Assembly: GCF_016908595.1 (NCBI RefSeq)
Contig: NZ_JAFBEC010000010.1
Location: forward strand, 26,618-90,617
DNA: 64,000 nt
Direction of reading: 5' to 3'
Origin: Geomicrobium sediminis
Lineage (GTDB): Bacteria; Bacillota; Bacilli; Bacillales; Marinococcaceae
Part shown: positions 26,894-35,283 of the stretch, one piece after another
Layout of the letters: each line of letters opens with the position of its first letter
Numbering within the stretch: position 1 is the stretch's first letter
Notes under the pieces: generated by a model
Databases searched by the model: none
Seen by the model: only the letters and a program-made list of their open reading frames with translations
Told to the model about the DNA's origin: nothing
Program-made: the position numbers and the translations under genes

Positions 26894-27118
26894 TTGAAGA
26901 ACTTCATAATAGGAATTCTCGGGTTTGGATTGATTGTAAGTGTGACCTTGAATTTAATCCTTAACAACAAGGAACAGGATAGAGAGGTTGGGTTTACTCA
27001 TTATGTATCATTTTTACATAATCAAGTTAGTTATACAGAGTCTGCAGCTCAGTTTCACTTAAGAGAACAAACAGAGGATTCATACCAACAATTGTTTGTG
27101 CGCAAATGCACCTTCTGA
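26894..27118 (+). CDS. Short membrane-anchored hypothetical protein, probably truncated
   Basis: A TTG at 26894 opens a 74-residue frame with an N-terminal anchor (FIIGILGFGLIVSVTLNLIL) and an extracellular part that ends abruptly in LFVRKCTF. The abrupt end and following non-coding sequence suggest loss of the C terminus. No family is recognised. Confidence 0.45.
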   Translation: MKNFIIGILGFGLIVSVTLNLILNNKEQDREVGFTHYVSFLHNQVSYTESAAQFHLREQTEDSYQQLFVRKCTF

Positions 27119-27253
27119 CACTGCGAACATATTTAATATGCGATACGTAAGTGTGTATCGCAGTGAGGAGGTTGTCTTGGCGAATTTGCGAATGACAGAG
27201 AATCAGTAGTTGTAGGTCGATAGATACTAATTAGCAGTTAAAGAGGGAAGGGT

Positions 27254-27439
27254 TTGAGAAGACGTATTTCAGCATTTCAACAGAAGAAATTAAATGAGCT
27301 TGCAAATTTTTTGGATCGCAATGCGTATATGGTAAGGCTAATAATTTTCATAAGTAATCAATACGGGGACCGTGTCCTCCCTAAAGTAAAAGTCATCAAT
27401 CATCGATTGGAAGATTGGAAAACAAAAGGCGGCCGTTAA
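27254..27439 (+). CDS. Small basic plasmid protein (61 aa)
   Basis: A TTG at 27254 has GGGAAGG just upstream. The product is basic (SAFQQKKLNELANFLDRNAY, then VINHRLEDWKTKGGR). Its last residues are encoded in repeat R2, whose other copy at 14954 carries a broken version of the same tail. The duplication argues that this is, or was, a real gene. Function unknown. Confidence 0.5.
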   Translation: MRRRISAFQQKKLNELANFLDRNAYMVRLIIFISNQYGDRVLPKVKVINHRLEDWKTKGGR

Positions 27440-27592
27440 TGGTTGTGTATTGTTTTTTAACGAAATTAATTTCACATAAAAAAATTTTATTAAAAAAAGA
27501 AAAGCTTGAAACAACAATAAATTGTTGTTTTTCATCGCTAAACAAGCAAAGAGTAGACTTTGCAACTACGAGACAGGAGCAGAAGCTTCTTA
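27400..27592 (+). repeat. Repeat R2, copy b
   Basis: Related to 14954-15150. It includes the end of the 61-aa gene and a terminator-like hairpin AACAACAAT/ATTGTTGTT with trailing T (about 27512-27535). Confidence 0.7.
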
Positions 27593-27622
27593 CTACTAAA
27601 CACGGGAAAAGGTGTCGTATTT

Positions 27623-27796
27623 ATGATCAAAGTAAGGGATACGAAGCTTTCAAACAAAGGTGTAAAACAGAAGATTCTTAAACGATCTGAACTGTCTAAA
27701 GATGATGTACCAGTAGACATTAGTATATATATTTTCCGAAAATTAAAAAATATGTTAGAGACTAAAATCAATAAATTGGTTCTTAATATCCTTTAG
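27623..27796 (+). CDS. Small hypothetical protein (57 aa)
   Basis: The ATG at 27623 has AAAGGTG eight bases upstream. The basic product (SNKGVKQKILKRSELSKDDV, then SIYIFRKLKNMLETKI) resembles plasmid accessory proteins but no family is recognised. The frame ends where ardC-homologous DNA begins, so its tail may be recombinant. Confidence 0.4.
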   Translation: MIKVRDTKLSNKGVKQKILKRSELSKDDVPVDISIYIFRKLKNMLETKINKLVLNIL

Positions 27797-27822
27797 GATC
27801 CTGTGCCAATAATCGCATCTCG

Positions 27823-28578
27823 ATGGAGCGTTATCGTGGTTTTAATCAATTGATTCTTGGGGGCGGTGAGTGGGCGACGTTTAAGCAGATCAAAGATGAA
27901 GGTGGCACCATCATAAAAGGGTCAAAAGCAATGAAAATTCTCATCTACAAGCCAATTACGATCAAAGAAGATGACAGTCAACAAGACGAAAGAGAAGAAA
28001 ATAACGAAAAGATAATCCCATTGGTCAAGGCAGCGAATGTATTTAACATCGAACATCAAGTTGAAGGATTGGAACCTAAGCGTGTGATCGTTCATCAACA
28101 TCATAGCTCCATTAATGCTTGCGAACAGTTGTTAAACGCTTATTCGGATCGTCCCGAGGTGATCAACGGTGTACAAGCAGCCTATAGTAGTCAATTAGAT
28201 GTCGTTATGATGCCTGATAGCGGAAAATTCAATACCGCTGAAGGATACTATGCCACGCTGTTCCATGAGTTGACGCATTCCACAGGGCATGTTAATCGAC
28301 TCAATCGCAATTTGCAAAATAAGTTTGGAAGTACGGCATATGCGTATGAAGAACTTATCGCGGAGATGGGTGCAGCACTACTGTGTCGAACCGCACAAAT
28401 CGATCATAAAACGATTGAGAATACATCTGCGTACATTCAGTCCTGGTTGCAAAAGCTTCAGGGTGATCCCCAAATGTTGGTTCGTGCTGCTAGTTTAGCG
28501 GAAAAAGCCTATGACTATATGAATGCGGATAGCCAATTGGAAGTAACGATGGAAGACGAGGTGGCGACACATGCGTAA
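27823..28578 (+). pseudogene. ArdC-family anti-restriction protein, N-terminally truncated
   Basis: Homology to the 13871 copy begins near 27808 within a sequence that lacks the first ~42 residues of the ssDNA-binding domain. From the ATG at 27823 the frame is open for 251 residues. It includes HELTHSTGH and the downstream EELIAEMGAALL helix with the Glu expected as third zinc ligand. The peptidase-like part is thus intact, but the start of the DNA-binding domain and the native ribosome site are missing. Together the two copies contain one complete gene's worth of sequence. Confidence 0.75.
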
Positions 28579-28651
28579 AGGTACACAAAAGGTGTGAAAG
28601 ATTATGCACTTGTTGATGGTGTCCATCTGCTAACAGAAAACAAGTAATGGA

Positions 28652-28825
28652 ATGACTTCACTAACCTGTTGCATCGAAAATCGAATGATGAGCCGTCTTA
28701 TCACGAGTGATTTTACTAACGTCTTTGCAGAACCGCTTCTTGCAGAAAGTGACCAAGAAGCCCGAGCGATAATTAACTATATCATCATCCCTGCTTATTC
28801 AGATGTAGGCTACGAGCTTAACTAA
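28652..28825 (+). CDS. Small hypothetical protein (57 aa)
   Basis: The frame from ATG 28652 reads SRLITSDFTNVFAEPLLAES and ends in YSDVGYELN. No clear ribosome site is present, but the amino-acid composition is protein-like and it fills the gap between ardC and leader copy C. It could be the end of a longer, decayed gene. Confidence 0.35.
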   Translation: MTSLTCCIENRMMSRLITSDFTNVFAEPLLAESDQEARAIINYIIIPAYSDVGYELN

Positions 28826-28838
28826 CAAATAAAACTAC

Positions 28839-28914
28839 GCCTTCCCCTCTAGCTACGAGGCAGTAAACTCTATTGCTGCTTCGGTGGTTAGAGTTTGTGG
28901 AAAGGATCAATCAT
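28839..28914 (+). promoter_or_regulatory. Structured 5' leader, copy C
   Basis: CCTTCCCC (28840-28847) faces GTGGAAAGG (28897-28905). GCAGTA (28860-28865) pairs with TGCTGC (28874-28879; one GU). AACTCT (28866-28871) pairs with AGAGTT (28890-28895). Compared with copy B, the pseudoknot pair CG has become AT and the stem changes are complementary. Confidence 0.65.
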
Positions 28915-29271
28915 ATGAATAAAGAAGATGCAATGTCTATCATTGAGCGGTTACAGGAAGAGAAGAAAGCGCACGTTGCTATTGACCGAATGACGTTAAT
29001 TGCAAAGGAAATTCAGCAGAAAGGCTTTGGTGAGTTTGTAACTGACGTTGGGTTCATATTAAAAGATCCAAAAAAACCGTTCTTATGGTTATGTTGCAAG
29101 AACGGATCAATGGTTTATTTTGAGGATAGGTTTTTTTTATTGCATGCAACATCGATGGCAATTCAAATCAAAAGAGAGCAAGTGAAGGTTTATTGGTCTA
29201 ATGGTGATCAATTATTCAAAGAAGTTGACCCATTTAAAGGATTTGTACGTGTGACTTGGAATTCTAACTAG
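28915..29271 (+). CDS. Hypothetical plasmid protein behind leader copy C
   Basis: The ATG at 28915 is fixed by GGAAAGG in the leader. The 118-residue protein starts with a charged helix (DAMSIIERLQEEKKAHVAID), followed by a mixed domain with WLCCKNGSMVYFEDRFFLLH. No family is recognised. It shares its leader type with ardC and the 13531 gene, so all three are probably under one control. Confidence 0.65.
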   Translation: MNKEDAMSIIERLQEEKKAHVAIDRMTLIAKEIQQKGFGEFVTDVGFILKDPKKPFLWLCCKNGSMVYFEDRFFLLHATSMAIQIKREQVKVYWSNGDQLFKEVDPFKGFVRVTWNSN

Positions 29272-29309
29272 ATCAAGAAGTAAGGGCGTATTATTAAATC
29301 CGCTAATAT

Positions 29310-29468
29310 GGAAGTGAGACAAATATAATCATCTTTTTTTCTTTATATTAGTAGAATAAGAAATAAGACAGCGGTCACACAGAGAGGTTATCATAAGACA
29401 TTATTTGCATGATTTTAAGAGATACAGGGTCATTAAATAATGTGATACAATCGATAAAATGGAGGGGT
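29310..29468 (+). repeat. Repeat R1, copy b
   Basis: Nearly identical to 14488-14643 (a handful of single-base differences), ending at GGAGGGGT. It is joined to a gene fragment whose 5' part is missing. Confidence 0.75.
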
Positions 29469-29471
29469 CAG

Positions 29472-29948
29472 GATGTTGAAGCTTCCTCTGTTGAAGAGGA
29501 TACTATTAATGAAACCGTGTATCTTTACTACTCAGAAGACATAAAAGAAGTCGATTCTAGATTTAAAGAGAATACCACGATTTATGCTGCTGAAGAAGAT
29601 GAGTTGTATTGGGCTGCCATTCATACTTGGGCAAGCGACCCTGATCATGGAGTGGGAGATATTCTTGTTTCTCTAGGAGTTGAAGTTGAGTACGTGCAGG
29701 AGAACGATGATGGAGTCGCTGTTGTTTCTTTTTCTGAAGAATTGTATGATATCGACTATCATTTACCATTTAATGATGCGTTTCAAGAGCAAGTAGGACT
29801 TATTATGATGGAATTTGGTTATGAATCCACGCAAATACTTGTCAATGGGGAAGAAATTGATGCTCCGTTGTTCGTAGGAGATAAAATAACAGATCGTCCA
29901 TTCAAGCTTCATGAAGATCGGAAAGAAGAATACGAAGAACGGAATTAA
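29472..29948 (+). pseudogene. GerMN-domain protein, 5' end replaced by repeat R1
   Basis: The frame is open through the repeat (from 29409) and reads ETVYLYYSEDIKEVDSRF, AAIHTWASDPDHGVGDIL and EVEYVQENDDGVAVVSF, the pattern of a GerMN domain found in spore germination and lipoproteins. A signal peptide and the usual N-terminal part are absent. The start expected from the repeat's ribosome site (ATG 29473) is in another frame, so expression is doubtful. Confidence 0.55.
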
Positions 29949-30002
29949 TCTTGATATAGTGCAACTATTGCGATTAATAAACGCTGTTAATGGTGAAGTA
30001 GT

Positions 30003-30030
30003 AAACCCTCACATTAGTGGGGGTTTTTTT
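30003..30030 (+). terminator. Terminator before the IS30 element
   Basis: ACCCTCAC and GTGGGGGT form a short hairpin followed by seven T residues. Confidence 0.65.
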
Positions 30031-31019
30031 ACGTGACGGTTTGTCAATCTAAGTGCAACAGTTCATGTTGAAAAGCCTCGTGCGCCGTTTTCCAATTTAA
30101 ACATTTGCGTGGGCGTCTATTAATTAAACGAAGAGCATTCTCATTACTCCCACGTTGCCAAGACGAATAAGCATCTGCGAAATAGATGCGTGGGAGATCG
30201 GCTTCGATCCTTGAATAGCACGCAAATTCTTTTCCTCGGTCCACGGTCGCTGTTTTCAACGCTCCGGACGGCAGTAACGTATGCAAGCTTTTAATGGCTG
30301 ACTCCATAGAAGCTGCCGTACGATTCGGCATCTTAAAGACGATATACCAACGTGTCTTGCGCTCAATAAACGTAGCCATACAACCTTTACTTTTCCACGG
30401 CTCGAAACGACCGTATCGAGTTCCCAATGACCAAATGTTTCGCGTTTTCGAATCTTTCGGTCGCTTTTGAATGGTAGTACCGATGTTAAAACGCCCACGT
30501 GTTTCTTTTGGTTTCTGACGTTTCCCCTTGTGGCGCAGGACGTGAACATTACGTTCGAGAAACCCTTGATAAAGCCATCTGTACAAGGTCTTGAAAGATA
30601 ACGTTTCAAAAAATAGACGATTTACAATCTGCTCTGGAGACCACGTTTGATCTAGCTTTTCTTGTATAATCCGAGCGAGCTCAGGACTCCACTTCCCATC
30701 AGGGCGACAGGCCAGGCGCCGCTTATGAGCGATGTCTTGTGCGATCTCAGAACGGTATTCTTGAGTAACGACAGTATTGCGACGAAGCTCCCTTGATATC
30801 GTGGAAGGACTTCTTCTTAGTTCATCGGAGATTTTCCGCATGGAATATCCTATTTTCTGTAGCGTTTCAATACGCGCTCGTTCAAATGTGGTAAGATGTT
30901 GATAGCTCATGACAAAGCCTCCGTAGGTGTATTTGTGTGGTTACAATCCATCTTACACAAGGCTGTCATGAGCTGTCTTTATTTTTAGGTGTTGCACTTG
31001 ATTTTACAATTCGTCACGT
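30031..31019 (-). mobile_element. IS30-family element, defective
   Basis: Imperfect ~30-bp inverted repeats start with ACGTGACG and include AAGTGCAACA (30031-30061 and, inverted, 30990-31019). The enclosed transposase is damaged. The outer TTTTTT next to each end also mirrors. Confidence 0.85.
30044..30910 (-). pseudogene. IS30-family transposase with internal damage
   Basis: The N-terminal HTH (MRKISDELRRSPSTISRELR) and DDE region are recognisable, with the second Asp in TATVDRGKEF and Glu in RGSNENA. Between about 30395 and 30470 the family sequence GHWELDTVVSSRGK is found only in another frame, so two compensating indels remove the first catalytic Asp. Near the 3' end SNENA is joined directly to LRLINRRPRKCLNWKT, an in-frame loss of roughly 28 residues. 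The frame stays open for 288 residues but the protein should be inactive. Confidence 0.85.
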
Positions 31020-31403
31020 AAAAAAGGCGCACTCAGGTGAATGCGCAAAAAAGAGGGAAGATTTCGTATAACCCTAATGCCGTAGGATACTAAGATAATA
31101 TGTAAATAGAAACTCAGATAACACACAAAAAGAGCACGCCTCTTAAGAGGCGTGTAAAGGTTGATGTATATATTTATGTGGGGACTAGGAGTGAACATCC
31201 ATAAGATAACCTGGACTACTAGTGATTATACATAAAACTAAAAAATGACCGAAAACAAAATTTGCTCTCGGTCACTGGAGGTGATATTCAAATATATGCA
31301 AAACATAATTAAATGATTGGACTCATTAATTTAGGTCAAACGCAGAGTCATATTTTTATGTTGCTGTATATGATGGTCGTATCTACAATTTGGCGGTGAC
31401 GTC

Positions 31404-31571
31404 ATGAGTGAATTTGATCATTTATTCCACAAAAAACGAAAAAAGCCTTGTCATAAAAAGGAAGATAAATGTGGGTTGATTGTTATTAATAACAACTTAA
31501 TCAATCGTACTCCGTATGGAGACGGAGATACTCCACCTGAAGTTACTGGACCTACAGGACCTGTAGCTTAA
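31404..31571 (+). CDS. Tiny collagen-like (exosporium-type) protein
   Basis: The 55-residue product starts at ATG 31404 with GGTGA just upstream. It has a basic, Cys-containing start (HKKRKKPCHKKEDKCG), a hydrophobic Asn-rich strand and ends with the collagen-like triplets TGPTGPVA. This resembles the N-terminal anchor and first Gly-X-X repeats of Bacillus spore-surface proteins. It is either a complete mini-protein or the surviving start of a collagen-like gene. Confidence 0.5.
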   Translation: MSEFDHLFHKKRKKPCHKKEDKCGLIVINNNLINRTPYGDGDTPPEVTGPTGPVA

Positions 31572-32637
31572 TCGTCAAAATAGCCCCCTGTAACTTTCAA
31601 TAAGGTTACAGGGGTAATACATTAATTTTAGTAAAGGGATAAAGCGTCTAATTTTAATAGGGGGGTCAGACCTCACCCTTCAAAATCATGGTATGCGTTA
31701 TTAATTAAAATGTGTCGATAAAGAAAAAAGCACGCCCCGTAATGGGACGTGTAAGGTGATGTATACATTTATGCGGGTTTTGGAGTGGACATTAATAATT
31801 TAGCCCATTATTGAAGTTTTACATATCGCACATCGTTACAATAAAAAGACACGTCTTATTTTAATGAAGAGACGTGTCCAACCACAATATCATTACGTAA
31901 GACTGCTAAGAGAGAGGCATTAATATAATTTACAAAATTACAGCGGAATATACATTATAAATTAATGTGGAGGGCTTTGGAGCATCTAAAATTTTAGGGG
32001 AATAGTAGATGTTTCCCTCCACAATTTCAGTATATGCGTCCTAAAATTTTAATGTGAAAGGCACGCTCAAAAGAACGTGCCCGCAGAATTGATACAGGTT
32101 CATGGACGAACCTTAGTAATATGGTGTCCAATTTATATTAATATATACCAATTAGTTTGGGGTAGTGGTTTTTACATAAGAAGCCTCGGATCAAGGTTCC
32201 GCGGCTTTATTAGAAAATGAAAACACGCCAAAGAGTAAAGGCGTGTCAACTAAATATCATAACCTAGGGATTGTCTCGGGAGAGACAATTGTAGTATGTG
32301 GGATAACTTATAAAATATACAAAAAAAGCAAGCCTCGCAAAGAGGCGCGTCAAAGTTGATGGAAAACAAAACAATACGCAGGGCTGCTACATTAAAAGTA
32401 TGTACAAGTTTTGAAGGAAGTATACCACTGTGTTAATAAAAGACACGTCTCATCACAAGACGTGTCAATGTATGCATATACGCGGAAATTGGAGTGGGCA
32501 ATTATAATATAACCCATTGGTGGAATTATATACATTCCTAAACAAAAACACGCCTCAATAATTGAGACGTGTTTACCCAAAGTCATGGTTTGGGTTTACC
32601 ACACAGGAGTGGTACTTATAGAATATTCAAAGTCGCA

Positions 32638-32662
32638 TTGATATATATATATATATATATAT
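32638..32662. repeat. (AT)n microsatellite
   Basis: About twelve consecutive AT dinucleotides lie within the hairpin array. Confidence 0.9.
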
Positions 32663-32750
32663 ACATCTGTAAAATAGAGGGATTTGAAGCGTCTAAGAAT
32701 CAACGGGAGGAATGAATAGACGTTTCCCTCTGAAATCATTGTATGTAACG

Positions 32751-33217
32751 AAATTAAAGACGTTATAAGCAACAAACAAAGTTAGTTATAGGAATATGGG
32801 GCTGGATATTGAGTGACAAAAAATTTAGACTATTTTATTATGTTAGAGAGGGAGTTGTACACAGCTTCCGTCACTTTCGACAAATTGCTACGTTATAAAT
32901 GTGCTTGGCTTTTATTAATTATGATGAGGTGTAGCATGTATGAAACTTATACTCTACAGTCGTTACCCCTCGATAAGTAAAGGGATCCTGTTAATAATAC
33001 ATTTGTTATTTTATCCTTTATCTAACTCCCGCTGTCTCCACCATACATAGAGATGGTTCTTTTTACTTTTGGCAATTTTATGGTTCCAAACAAGGATAAT
33101 ATATAAGAATTTTACTTTAAGGATGGAATCTCCTTTTCTGGAGAAGTCTTCAACAATCGGGCCAGATTGTTGTAGTTTTTCTTTAACCGTTAGCTAAAGA
33201 AAAATCATAAAGTGCAA
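32751..33217. other. Non-coding stretch
   Basis: Between the hairpin array and the tetR remnant I see no supported gene, only short frames and AT-rich sequence. Confidence 0.5.
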
Positions 33218-33752
33218 TTAAAAGATGAAGTTATTTAATTGCTTCAATAACTCTTTTTGACTTAGGTTTGATTTTTTTAGAATTGAGATTTCTGCTGCCT
33301 CATAAAGCATGCTAGAGATCATTATAGATCTAAACGAATCCATTTTCATTTCTGTTTCAATGGTTTTAGAGTCACTATGCATTTTTAGAACATCAATCAT
33401 TTTGATTCTTAATAAAGGAAACAATTTTATATAACTATATGGGCAATTCTCTACTATTGTATTTAGAAACGCATGTATAGATGTGTACAAAATTTCGATA
33501 TGGTTACGATCTAACTCTTGTAATTTCCCAGCTTTTTCGTAAATATCCTTACAAATTGTTTTATAAATCATATCATCAAATAACTGATATTTATCATCAA
33601 AATGAGCATAAAAAGTAACTCTGTTCACATTAGCTTTTTCAGTAATATTTTTAATCGTTATATTATTCAATATCCTTCTTTTTTAATATTTCTTGAAAAG
33701 CCTCTTCGATTAACTGCTTAGTTTTGGTATTACGTATCCCTTCTACTTTCAT
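33218..33752 (-). pseudogene. TetR-family regulator, frameshifted
   Basis: From the ATG at 33752 (AAGGAG upstream) the sequence reads TKTKQLIEEAFQEILKKKDI and hits a stop. In the next frame from 33668 it continues NNITIKNITEKANVNRVTFY, the rest of the TetR HTH, and a ligand domain to 33218. One extra base around 33668 causes the shift. The complete protein would have about 177 residues. A divergent short-chain dehydrogenase start at 33879 suggests an old regulator-target pair. Confidence 0.8.
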
Positions 33753-33878
33753 AAACTTTCTCTCCTTATCACGACATATATCCTTTTTTGTTGGTTGTTG
33801 GAGCATACATATCATTCTATAATTGCCTTAAGACAACAACAGTTGTTTTAATTATAACAAAAAAAGGTGGCTATATAA

Positions 33879-33938
33879 CTGAAGAAAACAATTGCAATTT
33901 TTGGCGCTGGACTGCCAGCTGCAGGAACTAGTAGATAA
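33879..33938 (+). pseudogene. 5' stub of a short-chain dehydrogenase gene
   Basis: Behind AAAGGTGG the codons read KKTIAIFGAGLPAAG, the Rossmann start of an SDR enzyme, then stop at 33936-33938. The remaining ~230 residues are missing. The stub is divergent from the tetR remnant, a common arrangement for TetR-controlled SDR genes. The start codon reads CTG. Confidence 0.5.
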
Positions 33939-34080
33939 GTTTCAGCAGGAGAACATTCCTAGTCGAATCGACCGTTTAATGGAGCAATTGAGATGTATTG
34001 AACAAACTTGGGAAGAAGGAAAACAAGCCAAGAGGCTCGGTGCAATTTTAACAACAAAACGAATTCAAAGGCATGACTAA
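33919..34080 (+). pseudogene. 3' remnant of a small plasmid gene
   Basis: A frame entering from the SDR stub reads LQELVDKFQQENIPSRIDRL and EQTWEEGKQAKRLGAI and ends at 34080. It looks like a genuine helical protein whose start was lost at the junction. Confidence 0.35.
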
Positions 34081-34115
34081 AACCGCTAACTAATTGGTTT
34101 TGGTCATGCTTTTTT
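34071..34115 (+). terminator. Rho-independent terminator
   Basis: GCATGACTAAAACC pairs with GGTTTTGGTCATGC and is followed by six T residues. Confidence 0.85.
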
Positions 34116-34146
34116 ATAATTACCAAAACAAAAGGAGAGATCAACG

Positions 34147-34465
34147 ATGCGCAGTTGCATTAATGAAAGAAAAAAGCACCTGTTAAAAAACAGTATTGAT
34201 AATTATAGAACCTTCTTAGCAATATACGATGAAATCACAGAAGATCCTAAGTTAAAGAAACAAGAAGAGATCTATGATTTACTAAAAACAGAGTTAAGTC
34301 ATGTTAAGACTATTTTGGTATCCTCTGATAATCATAAGATCAAATGTAAGAATAAGATGCATGTCTTTTCATTAGAACACTCTTATTTTATGGTTAGATG
34401 ATGAGGTTCTTGTTGATGATATAACTGAGATTACCTATGGACGTAAGACGTATTCGCTAAATTAG
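34147..34465 (+). CDS. Hypothetical plasmid protein, possibly frameshifted at the 3' end
   Basis: The ATG at 34147 has AAAGGAGAG upstream. The first frame gives 84 residues (KKHLLKNSIDNYRTFLAIYD) and stops at 34401. A second frame continues LWLDDEVLVDDITEITYGRK and ends TYSLN at 34463-34465, just before a terminator, which suggests one frameshift near 34385 and a ~105-residue original. No family is recognised. Confidence 0.5.
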
Positions 34466-34492
34466 TTGCTGCAGCGATACAAACATATAACA

Positions 34493-34547
34493 AAAGGGCG
34501 CAACAAAACACAGCAACGTAAGTGCTAATTTGGTGCGCCTTTACTTT
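34493..34547 (+). terminator. Rho-independent terminator
   Basis: AAAGGGCGCA and CAAA pair with TTTG and TGCGCCTTT, followed by T-rich sequence. Confidence 0.75.
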
Positions 34548-34588
34548 TTTACTATGGAAGGATTGTAAAAATTAGGAGGACTCATGAT

Positions 34589-35068
34589 ATGAAAAAGGAT
34601 ATGAAAAAAGAGGTATTAGATCGAGTACGAGACTTGTTAATGAAGAGCTTTCCAAACCATAGAATTGTTTCGCACAGGTTAATAACAGAAGAAAAAGACC
34701 ATTATATCATTGATTATGGCTTTGTTTATAAAGATAACTTTGAACTGAAATCACACAAAAAAGCCGATTTTTTAGTTCGTTATGAAGGAACTAGTGAAAA
34801 AGGTCACTTATATGAACGTGATCTGGTTAAGTGGATGCCTTTACAAGGAATTAGCCTTATTAGCGATGAATACCGTGAAATATTTAGAGGTCAGATGCAT
34901 AGCCCGCTTTGTTGGCAAGACTCAATGGAATACCGTACCTTACCCATTACAAAAGGGGAATTGGAAGGTGAAGAAACGCATTTCTGGGTATGTGAGCATT
35001 GTCCAAGTGTGGTCTTGGAATACCCTACTTATCGAGACAGTCAGAACTTGTTTAATGCATTAAATTAA
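34589..35068 (+). CDS. Hypothetical plasmid protein (159 aa)
   Basis: The ATG at 34589 has AGGAGG upstream. The product is soluble, with a basic first helix (MKKEVLDRVRDLLMKSFPNH), a strand-rich centre (HYIIDYGFVYKDNFELKSHK) and a possible metal pair in WVCEHCPS. No family is recognised. It is a single-gene unit bracketed by terminator-like palindromes. Confidence 0.6.
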   Translation: MKKDMKKEVLDRVRDLLMKSFPNHRIVSHRLITEEKDHYIIDYGFVYKDNFELKSHKKADFLVRYEGTSEKGHLYERDLVKWMPLQGISLISDEYREIFRGQMHSPLCWQDSMEYRTLPITKGELEGEETHFWVCEHCPSVVLEYPTYRDSQNLFNALN

Positions 35069-35109
35069 TTAGAGTTACCTATGTTAGATATAAAAATGTC
35101 GAGGTATGA

Positions 35110-35145
35110 GCGCAACACACCATCGTTTTCGTTGGTGTGTTGCGC
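35110..35145. terminator. Perfect 13-bp hairpin
   Basis: GCGCAACACACCA at 35110-35122 pairs with TGGTGTGTTGCGC at 35133-35145. No T run follows, so termination would be weak; it could also be a protein-binding site. Confidence 0.5.
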
Positions 35146-35283
35146 ACTATGTTATATAAACATTAAAAACGGGGTGAAAATAGGTTTTAAGCATTTTGAC
35201 AATGATTTATAGTGGTAGAAGAAAGATAATACTGATTCTTTTACAAACATATCAAAAGTAAAATACCAATAATAGGAGATGTT

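Larger units (their letters stand above)
31135..32750. repeat. Array of structured repeats (two hairpin unit types)
   Basis: Type I units are hairpins with the core CACGyCT...AGrCGTG, at about 31135-31154, 31731-31751, 31848-31878, 32060-32081, 32223-32246, 32328-32350, 32442-32466 and 32546-32574. Three (31155-31210, 31752-31812, 32467-32523) are followed by a conserved ~55-base tail containing TATAyATTTATGyGG-like and GGAGTGrACAT-like parts. Type II units (about 31634-31705, 31970-32045, 32671-32750) are longer stems with outer GAGGG/CCCTC and inner CGTCTA/TAGACG arms that change in a compensatory way, followed by ATCATGGTATGCGT-like sequence. On the minus strand, type I hairpins are followed by T runs like terminators. 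No protein is encoded over most of the array. Confidence 0.65.

Noticed and set aside
31135..32750. The hairpin array was considered as CRISPR or as an integron attC array.
   Set aside because: Unit spacing is irregular (80-400 bases), two unit types alternate, and there are neither cas genes nor an integron integrase or cassette genes between units.
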